Part shown: positions 47,341 through 58,225 of the stretch, piece after piece
Layout: the number at the start of each line of letters is the position of its first letter
Position numbering within the stretch: position 1 is the first letter of the stretch
Source: Torymus aiolomorphi
Lineage: Eukaryota; Arthropoda; Insecta; Hymenoptera; Torymidae
Reading direction: 5' to 3'
DNA: 64,000 nucleotides
NCBI GenBank assembly: GCA_036365515.1
Contig: CM070874.1
Span: forward strand, 170,621,297-170,685,296
Program-made: the position numbers and the translations under genes
The notes under the pieces: generated by a model
Databases searched by the model: none
Seen by the model: the letters and a program-made list of their open reading frames with translations, nothing else
Told to the model about the DNA's origin: nothing

Positions 47341-49352
47341 TTTAAAAACCGCTGCCAATTCATTGGCAAGATGCTTCCTCAAACTAATTTATCGATTCCA
47401 TTTTTAAAATTTAAAAAACAAAAGTAAATTTTTCACAACAAACTTTATTAATAAATAAAACTGTTTTCTTTGTGGTTCTTTCTTGTTTGTTAAACAATTT
47501 GACTGAATATAAAAAATATCTTTCTTGTTTTTTCATTTATGTATCCTGTACAAACAATTAATTATTGTTATAAAAAATTTTAAAGAAATAAATTAGTTTG
47601 AGAAAGAAAAGCATGTATTGGTAATAATCTAATAAATATTTGTTTTGAAACAGGTATTTAACTACTATCCTGCTCGACTTAGTGGTTTAAAGTTAATCCA
47701 TCATTGTAGCAATCATACAAATATAAAAACTTAGTTATACTTCTTAACAAAAGACAATGAATCATTTTGAAATTTAACAGAGAGGCAGTTTTTTCATATT
47801 TCAGAATCGATATTTTTATCAAATATTTTTATGAAATTTTTACGAAATTCATAATTTGAAAGTCAATTATTATCGTTGCCCTAGTACACGTTGCCGCGGG
47901 ACTCAATCTGAAATTACTTTCTCGGGGGCATACCCTAGTACACAATAATTATTTTATGTATATATGATATACAAATTAAATAGAATTATTGCATATTTTG
48001 CTCTAAAACTTTATATTTGTGTTTTGGGGCTAATTTGAAATGAGTAAAAAAATTTTGACTAACATAACCTATTGAATTTTAACACAATGTTGTACTCGAT
48101 AAGTGTAATAAGTGGTAAAAATTTTGAGTCAATCAATCGAATATTCTTTTTAAAAATGCAAATATAAGAAATTTATAAAAAAAATTTAACCTCAAATATC
48201 TTTGGTCTCAACGGTCAGATTTTTTTCGGCAAAGAACTGAATCCTTAGATATAAAAAAGCTAATTCTTTGACAAATTTCAAAACGATTCATTGACTTTTA
48301 CTCCTGATATCGTTAACGAAAGAAAATGCACTTGTTTTCAAAAATAATTTTTTTCTCGGAAAAAATTCAACATAACCTCTTGAAATTTTAACATAATTTT
48401 GTACTCGATAAGTGTAATAAGTGGTAAAAATTTTGAATCAATCAATCGAATATTCTTTTTAAAAATGCAAATATAAGAAATTTATAAAAAAATTTTAACC
48501 TGAAATATCTTTGGTCACAAAGGTCAGATTTTTTTGGGCAAAGAACTGACTCCTTGACAGAAGAAAGCTAATTCTCTGCCAAATTTCAAAACGATTCATT
48601 GACTTTTACTCCTGTTATCGTAAAGGAAAGAAAACGCACTTGTTTTCAAAAATAACTTTTTTCTCGGAAACAAATCAACATAACCTCTTCAAATTTTAAC
48701 ACAATATTGTACTCGATACGTGTAATAAGTGGTAAAAATTTTGAGTGAAAAATGAAAAAGTTTTTGAGATATTAATTAAAGAAATATAAACCATATTTTC
48801 ATTAATAACAAATGACAAGCTAGAGATAATTTAAATTTAAAAAACAGAAATTGTAGGTCATTTAAAGACCTTTTAATAAAAATTTAGTTTATTAAGTAAT
48901 ACTGGCTGAAAAAAATTAAAAAAATAAAAAAAACGAAAAATTCGAAATCGTCTTTTGGTTCTAAAGAAAAGAAATCGATAAAATCAAAAAGTAGGTTATG
49001 CTCTCTCTATTCTCCTCCTAAACGAAGAGAATAAGCCTTCCCCGATGTAAATCGGTCGATCGGTTTAAAAGTTATCGCCTGTACACACACCCACACACAC
49101 AGACAGCCACACACACATACATACACTTACGCACGCACACACACATACATACACTTACGCACGCACACACACACACACACGCACACACACACACACACAC
49201 ACACGCACACACACACACACACACAGACACGAACATTTTTTTATCAAAAACAATGGATTTTAGCGCCAAAAGTCTTAAATCATGTTTTTGAACATTTTCT
49301 GTTTTAAAAATTTGTTTCACCGTTACAAAGCTTCCTCTTTGAGGAAGCAAAA
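47341..49352 (+). mobile_element. Hairpin-ended element E2a
   Basis: It starts AAAAACCGCTGCC with the hairpin TGCCAATTCATTGGCA followed by TGCTTCCTC, and ends with (CA)n, then the hairpin GCTTCCTC-TTT-GAGGAAGC and an A-run. Inside are 2.5 tandem copies of a ~330-bp unit (about 47995-48745). No protein is encoded. A 5' word repeated in the 3' hairpin, internal tandem repeats and a simple repeat resemble Helentron-type non-autonomous elements; this is an inference. Confidence 0.5.
49081..49226. repeat. (CA)n-rich microsatellite
   Basis: Interrupted ACAC/ACGCAC repeat near the 3' hairpin of E2a. Confidence 0.95.
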
Positions 49353-49596
49353 AAACGAATGAATTGTTATAATACCAGACTTAAATATGGTAATGCTCTT
49401 TTATAATTAAAGATATTCTATAAAAGTGTGTGAATTGATATAAGTTATATCTGCTTTTTATTTTCTTGTAATGGGAAAATTATATTTATTCTGTTTCTGC
49501 TGAAATCAATGTATCTAAGAAAAATAATCCAAAACAGCCAATTGGTTTTATCACAAGAAAATAAGGAGCATCGTAGACTGTTCTCAAGTCATATAT

Positions 49597-51137
49597 GGGA
49601 GCGTCCAGCAGAAACGGGCCCCCGAGCGCGCGCGGTGCCTTTTTTCGAGTAAAAGGCGCTCTGTTTAACTCGTTCATAATCGTATGCTGCGTCTTTGAGA
49701 AAAAAAACCAACGACCTATATCGATCGATTTTTCCTGCTCCTTCCAATGGTGCCATTGTTTTTATTGCGAAACGCTTTCTTCCGGACGAAAACTCGAGTT
49801 GAATATTGAAAGCCATTTTTCTCAAAGTATATCATGTTTTTTTTCAAAATAAACTACACCATTGGAAAGTACAACTCTTAAGCTTCAAACCCTATCTTGG
49901 AGAAGTTGGAGAAATAAAGGGTTTAAAAGTAATAACATGAAAAAGACAGCTCTGAGGGTCCGCGCGAGCCCCTCGCGCCCGTGCGTGCGGCAAGTTTAAG
50001 TGCACGCTCTATTCAATTCGCTAATAATCGTGTACCAAGTCTCTGAAAAAAGAACTAAGGACATATACCGATAGATTTTTTCCTGCTCTTTCCAATGGTG
50101 CTATTATTTTCATTCTAAAATGCTTCCGAAAGGTAATATTGTTATGCCAGATTAAACAATCTATAAGGTTATTTTAAATTTCTGTTTCACTGCTTTCAGT
50201 GCGTTCATGGATATTTTTATGTTTAGTATATTATGTTTTTCAAATTTTGTTATATAAATGAACAAAGTTCATTGTAATATTGTACTAACTGTTACAACTA
50301 GATCCACAAAATTATGTCCACGCATTGGCATTGTAAGTTACAAAACATTTTATATTTACAAAAAAGAAAGGGCGAAATAGCACATCGCGTGTATTAATCC
50401 GCCCTTGAGCATAGCGTAAAAAGTTCGGGCAGCCGCTGTCTTTTTGATCTTAATATTTTTGTACTTTTCATGTTTCAACTTAAAAATATAATATTTTATA
50501 GTTTAAGACTTGTACTTTTGAAGAATATAATTCATTTTGAAGAAAAGACTGATATTTTATTGAAAAAATAGAGTTTCCACATTCAAATGGAATTTTCAAC
50601 TAGAAGGAAGCATTTCGGAATAAAAATAATAGCACCATTGGAAAGAGCAGGAAAAAATCTATCGATATATGTCCTTAGTTCTTTTTTCAGAGACTTGGTA
50701 CACGATTATTAGCGAATTGAATAGAGCGTGCACTTAAACGTGCCGTACGCACGGGCGCGAGGGGCTCGCGTGGACCCTCGGCGCTGTCTTTTTCATGCTG
50801 TTACTTTTAAACCCTTTATTTCTCCAACTTCTCCAAGATAGGGTTTTGAAGCTTAAGAGTTGTACTTTCCAATGGTGTAGTTTATTTTGAAAAAAAACAT
50901 GATATACTTTGAGAAAAATGGCTTTCAATATTCAACTCGAGTTTTCGTCCGGAAGAACGCGTTTCGCAATAAAAACAATGTCGCAATTGGAAAGAGCAGA
51001 AAAAAATCTATCGATATAGGTCCTTGGTTTTTTTTTCAAAGACGCAGCATACGATTATGAGCGAGTTAAACAGAGCGCCTTTTACGCGAAAAAAGGCACC
51101 GCGCGCGCTCGGTGGCCCGTTTCTGCTGGACGCTCCC
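49597..51137. mobile_element. Inverted-repeat element with GGGAGCGTCC ends
   Basis: GGGAGCGTCCAGCAGAAACGG at the left and its complement at the right bound arms 49597-50135 and 50600-51137, with a ~465-bp spacer. ATAT lies on both sides. It is inserted in a copy of the palindrome arm: the related uninterrupted site is at about 46955-46960. Non-coding. Confidence 0.85.
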
Positions 51138-51307
51138 ATATGTATGTTTCGGATGATAGATAGTACGAAAGAGCATTTTCGAATGCTATAAATATATCGC
51201 TTTACAACTAAAACTGTCAGTTCTGCCTCTTTATAAGTATCGGTATCAGTAAAAATTGGTTACTAAGTTTACAACTGTGGTGAATTAAAATAAAATCAAA
51301 GAAAATT

Positions 51308-51428
51308 TTGCTTCCTCATAGAGGAAGCTTTGTGATAGTAAAAAAAAAGTTTATGAGATAATGTGTTAGAAATGTTATTTAGCAAATTTGGAATTGAAAT
51401 ACACTATTTTTAGAAAATGTCCGTATGG

Positions 51429-51493
<65 letters not shown>

Positions 51494-52840
51494 TGTGTGT
51501 CTGTGTGTGTGTGTGTGTGTGTACGCTGACATCTCATTCTACTCGACCGATTTTAACGGGAGAGTGATCATTTTTTTAGATTTTGCTTCCACAATTGGGG
51601 TCAATATTCTATTTTTGTATAATTTAATTTTTTTTTTATAGCCATTTTTTAATTTTCAAAATTTTTTTTTCGATTTTTTTAATATTTAGAACAAATATTG
51701 TTTATATATCATGAATTCTCTGTATGTAGGATAAAATTATCTACAATTTAAAAAAAAAAAAAAGGCGGTAGCTATATTTCGTCATAAGTTATTGATGAAA
51801 CGTAATTTTTTGTAAATAGGTTATATTTCGAAATTAAAAAAAGATATTAACATGAATATTTTTTTCGTTATAAAGGATATTAAGTACTATAACTTACTAA
51901 ATTTTTAGATTTTTTTATTCATTATTTTTTGAGAAAAAAAAATAATTTATAAAAAAAAGTGATTTTTTTTGTCGTTCAATAACTATAGTAAAATTGGCTT
52001 AATCACTTTGAAATTCATTGTAGAGGTAGATTTTGTATACCGATCGAGTGAGTTCTTTGGGCAAAAGGATTGATCCATAAAAATCGAAGATATTTGAGGT
52101 TAAAATTTTTTCAATTTTTTTTTAAATCGTAATTTCTCGAGAACGGCTCTATGTATCTAAATGGGGTGGGTGGTATTCGAAAGAGAATTAAATTACCTAT
52201 ATTTTCTAAAAAAAATTAATTCTCTTGTTATTACGGTTCTTTTGTTATTAACAAAAACGTAAAAATTGAAAAATGACAAAAAATGATTTTTATATGTTCA
52301 TCTATTACAACAGTAAAATTGTCTTATTCGCTTCAAAAATCATTGTAGAGGTATATTATTGATAGTTCTCAGATGAGTTCTTTTGGCAAAGTGATTGGTT
52401 CATAAATTTCAGAGATATTTGAGGTTAAAATTTTTCTAGACATTTTTAAAATCTATTTCTTGAGGATTTTTTTTTAATTTTTAAATGTTTACATTTCTGT
52501 TAATAACAAAAGAACCGTGATAGCTAGAAAATTAATTTTTTTAGAAAATATAGGTAATTTAATTATGTTTCGAATGCTATAAATTACATTCAAATACATA
52601 GAGCTCTAAATATCAGTTGCAAATTTATAGGCAATTGTGATATATATTTTATGTATGTGAAATTTTGTGGAAATGTATAATCTATAAAAATTTGAATAAA
52701 TTATGTTGGAGTTTTGTTATTTCTGTCTTTCTGAAGTATTAAATTTTAAATATTGGAATTAAAAATTAATTAAAGAAATCAGTAAATTAAGTTTGAGGAA
52801 GCTACGTGCCAATGAATTGGCAGCGGTTTTTTTATTGTGT
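51308..52840 (-). mobile_element. Hairpin-ended element E2b, opposite orientation
   Basis: In mirror image to E2a it starts with the hairpin GCTTCCTC-ATA-GAGGAAGC, then (GT)n at 51429-51522 and a CGACCGATTTTAACGG word like E2a's CGATCGGTTTAAAAG. It ends with TTTGAGGAAGC, the hairpin TGCCAATGAATTGGCA and GCGGTTTTT. Inside are two copies of a ~350-bp unit (about 51945-52460, each with CATTGTAGAGGTA and GATATTTGAGGTTAAAA). Diverged from E2a but the same family. Confidence 0.5.
51429..51522. repeat. (GT)n microsatellite
   Basis: About 94 bp of GT with few interruptions, in E2b. Confidence 0.97.
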
Positions 52841-53326
52841 TCAAATATTTTTTTTTCTCATTTATTTACAGTTTATATGTACTAAGTTAAAATTCATTCG
52901 AATTAAGCTTACTAAGCCAAGTAAGTAAATTCTGATATGATTAGCTTTCATGTTGTATTTTAAACATAAGTAGAATTAACGAAAGGGCAGCAGCGACAGA
53001 TTCAGTTTTAAAATCATATAAAATTTTTAGTGCTCTTTCCTACTGATACCTGAGTTGGAACCGTATATGACATAACAACTGTAGGAGTACTTCTTATTCT
53101 CTTGTGATGAAATCAGTAGAATTTTGGCTTATTTTTCTATCAGTAAAAACAGACTAAATCTGAGTTATTTTATTAAAAGAAAATAAAAAGCCTATGCAAT
53201 ACATATTGTCGATTCACACATTTTTATAAAATAAGATCAAGTATTGTAACAATTCATCTTGATACCCGATGATATTCTGTAACTTACCAGTAATAACCAG
53301 CAACCTGTATCGCATGTAAACGCACA

Positions 53327-53364
<38 letters not shown>
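53327..53364. repeat. (CA)n microsatellite in palindrome left arm
   Basis: About 38 bp of CA. The mirrored right-arm site (about 54597-54612) has only GTGTGCGTGCG. Confidence 0.95.
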
Positions 53365-53365
<1 letters not shown>

Positions 53366-53466
53366 TTGAAGATTTCCGCACTTGAACAGTAGCCACACCA
53401 TCCGCTGGTGGTGAAGGCCAAGTGTAGTCCATCATTGGATGTGCTGCAGTGGAAGACAGCCTCAGG

Positions 53467-53618
53467 AGCCTTTCTACAACAGATTCAGTTCAGCTGTTCA
53501 GTTCTGTGGAATACATTGTGAATAAATCTATATATATAAAAGTATATATAAATATATTCACCATATATTCCACAAAACTGAACAGCTTAACTGAATCTAT
53601 TGTAGAAATATTCCAGCC
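53467..53618. mobile_element. ~150-bp hairpin MITE in palindrome left arm
   Basis: TTCTACAACAGATTCAGTT... pairs with ...AACTGAATCTATTGTAGAA around an AT-rich loop. It is absent from the right arm at the matching place. Confidence 0.7.
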
Positions 53619-56385
53619 TGGGATTTGGTGGAAGCATACAGCAGTCGAGTGACTGCAAACATCCACTATTACTCTGGAGACAGAGCATATCGGACTTGAA
53701 TTCCTTGGAGACAGCTAATAACTAAGAAAGTCGGATACAATCACTACACAAAACAACAATTTGCAGCAGTGGTGATCGTTTACCCCTCTCGCTGCCCCAG
53801 ATCTCTGCAACAAGAAAAAAGTACCATCAGACCCATATCAGAGAGGTTAGGAACGAGAAAGGGCTTACCGAATCTGCTTGTCCTCCGACTCCGCTGCCTT
53901 GCTGTCTCCCACGAGTCAGTGCTAACCCTCGAACACGACGTGAGGGACGACGTCCACCAGGAGACTGTGCTACTAGCCGCTGTCATTGCTGGGAACACGC
54001 CGGGAATCGGGTTGTCGGGTGACACGATTGTATGTTGCAGCCTGCACGGCAGCGCCTCTCCCCGCCTTTCTGCAATGAATTCACTGTACAGATGTTTGAA
54101 CGGCCGTTGCATGCGCGCTGCTACATACAATGACAGCAGCTGCTAGCACAGTGTCCTGATGGACGTTGTCCCTCTCGTCGTGTTCATGGGTTAGCACTGA
54201 CTCGTGGGAGATAACAAGGCAGCGGGGTCGGAGGACAAGCAGATTCGGTAAGCCCTTTCTCGTTCCTAACCTCTCTGATATGGGTCTGATGGTAGTTTTT
54301 TCTTGTTGCAGAGACCTGGGGCCGCCAGAGGGGTAAACGATCACCACTGCTGGAAATTGTTGTTTTGTGTATTGATTGTATCCGACTTTCTTAGTTATTA
54401 GCTGTCTCCAAGGAGTTCAAGTCCGATCTGCTGTGTCTCCAGAGTAATAGTGGATTTTTGCAATCACTCGGCTGCTGTATGCTCTCACCAAATCCGAGGC
54501 GATGGCTGTCTTCGACTGCATCACATCCAATGATGGACTATACTTGGCCTTCACCACCAGCGGATGATGTGGCTACTGTTCAAGTGAGGAACCTTCAAAT
54601 GTGTGCGTGCGTTTACATGCGATACAGATTGCTGGTTATTACTGGTAAGTTACAGAATATCATTGGTTATCAAGATGAATTTTTACAATACTTGATCTTA
54701 TTTTATAAAAATGTGTGAATCGACAATATGTATTGCATAGGCTTTTTGTTTTCTTTTAATGAAATAATAAAATAACTCAGATTTAGTCTGTTGTTACTGA
54801 TAGAAAAATAAGCCAAAATTCTACTGATTTCATCACAAGAGAATAATAATAGGAATAATAATAGGAAGTACTCTTACAGTTGTTATGTCATATAAGGTTA
54901 CAACTCAGGTATCAGCAGGAAAGAGCACTAGAAATTTTATATGACTTTAAAACTGCATCTGTCGCTGCTGCCTTTTCGTTACTTCTACTTATGTTTAAAA
55001 TACAACATGTAAGCTAATCATATCAGAATTTACTTAATTGGCTTAGTAAGCTTAATTAGAATGAATTTTAACTTAGTACATATAAATTGTAAATAAATGA
55101 GAAAAAAATATTTCAACAAAATAAAAAAATTTTCTTTGATTTTATTTTAATGCACCACAATTGTAAACTTAGTAATCAATTTTTACTTATCCCGGTATAA
55201 ATATCCCTTATAATGATGCAGTACTAACAGTTTTAGTAGTAAAGCGATATACTTATAGCATTCGATAATGCTTTTTCGTACTATCTATCATCTGAAGCAT
55301 ACAAATATGTCTTGACAATAGTCTACGATGCTCCTTATTTTCTTGTGATAAAACCAATTGGATGTTTCGGCTTATTTTTCTTAAATGCATTGATTTTAGC
55401 AGTAAAATAATAAATATAATTTCCCCATCACAAGAAAATAAAAAGCAGACATAAATTATGTCAATTCATACACTTCTATAGAATATCTTTAAGTATAAAA
55501 GAGCATTGTCATATTCAAGTTTGGTATTATAACAATTCATTCATGTCTTTTTTAATTTAAGACTTATATGAAGAAGTGAACTTGTGTTTATAGTGTATTT
55601 ATAGTGTGTAGTACATTGTGTTAGTAGATTAAAATCTATAATATTATATTTTTTACATGGACTTTTCCCTTACTGTAGGCTATATGAGTATATTTAAGTA
55701 GCATTGATTCATATATTACTTTCAAACCATCAAACCATAAATTTATATTAAAAAGGATAGCTTGGATAGTTTTAACTCAAGGCTCTAATGACATTATTGA
55801 AAATAAAAGAAAACTAGCCACTATAACCGTTTGTTAGTCACGCCTTAGAAATTTTAAAGGAGGCTCGGATTTTATTGTTGGATTCAAGATTCTATCTTAG
55901 ATTTCACAAGATTCTCAGTACTTTCAATAGGAACTTCATCGCCAAGATATGGCCTTGATGAACTGTCGCCGCCGTTCTGCAAGAATCCGTGCTGACTTAT
56001 TTTCAGGTTAGCGAGGCTTTTCCAAACCGAATCCCCCCATATTCCAGGAAGAATCTGTGCGGATTTCAGTACTGATATTTGCGAGTTTTTCTATGGAATC
56101 TGCTTGGATTCGGCGTGGACTCTACGTTGATCTATAAGTGATTCAAGAGTCGGTTAACGTAACTGAATCCGTATCAAATCCGTACAGAATCAGTACGGAT
56201 ATGGAGGAGATATCTCTGGGTCTTGATTCCTCCCCGGAATCCATGAAGAATCTCTACTGATTCGATACGGCGTTTTCGGACTGATTTCGGCCTGAAATCA
56301 GTATACGGATTTCAGTCCGGATTCCGTCCAGATATTTTTGCCCGGGTTTCGATTAAGTGTGATAGGTTATATCGTCGGTCCCTAC

Positions 56386-56670
56386 GAAGAGTAGTACATT
56401 TCAGAACTCGCGTCGAAGACTAGTACGTTTCGTTATTCGCCGCGAAGCCTAATACATTTCACTATTTGCCACGAACACTAGCTTGTTCCACGTTTCTCCC
56501 ACGAAAACTAGCACGTTTCACATTTTTGCCACGAAAATTAGCACTTTTCAGTTTTTTGCCGCGAAGACTAGCACTTTTGATACGTTTCCCGCGAAGACTA
56601 GCACTTTTCACACTTTTCCCGCGAAGACTAGCACGTTTCACACTTTTTCCGCGAAGACTAGCAAATTTCG
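56386..56670. repeat. 30-bp minisatellite, ~9.5 copies
   Basis: Units of 29-30 bp with consensus GAAGACTAGCACTTTTCACA followed by CTTTTCCCGC. Because 30 is divisible by 3 the array is open in two frames (10-residue repeats such as LARFTFLPRK), but I see no start context or domain to support a protein. It directly abuts the truncated end of the TENT4 fragment. Confidence 0.93.
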
Positions 56671-56676
56671 GAGTCT

Positions 56677-58225
<1,549 letters not shown>

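Larger units (their letters stand above)
47181..52828. other. 5.6-kb block splitting the left arm
   Basis: It is bordered by a ~50-bp direct repeat (47131-47180 and about 52829-52882, both with TTCTCATTTATTTACA). It contains element E2a, a second copy of arm segment 46719-47120 (as 49355-49596 plus 51138-51308), a nested inverted-repeat element, and element E2b. The layout looks like several insertions plus a recombination between arm copies. Confidence 0.65.
45705..56345. mobile_element. Giant palindromic element with split left arm
   Basis: The right arm 54129-56345 is continuous. Its reverse complement matches 45705-47180 and then 52829-53989, so the left arm is split by 5.6 kb. The ends read CGGGC(T)AAAATATCTGGACGG on both sides. 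The outer 580 bp of each arm is built from recurring words ATCCG, GAATC and ACTGA in both orientations. The spacer is ~140 bp (53990-54128). No transposase is recognisable. Frames between 53769 and 54347 are mirror images across the palindrome, not genes. Confidence 0.85.

Noticed and set aside
47341..52840. Canonical Helitron
   Set aside because: No CTRR terminus after the 3' hairpin and no Rep-helicase coding; only a looser Helentron-like resemblance remains.
53769..54347. Paired proteins on opposite strands sharing residues
   Set aside because: They are mirror images across the centre of the giant palindrome, not independent genes.
45705..56345. Polydnavirus segment or Maverick/Polinton
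   Set aside because: No viral or Polinton genes (polymerase B, integrase, ATPase) were recognised in the 10.6 kb.
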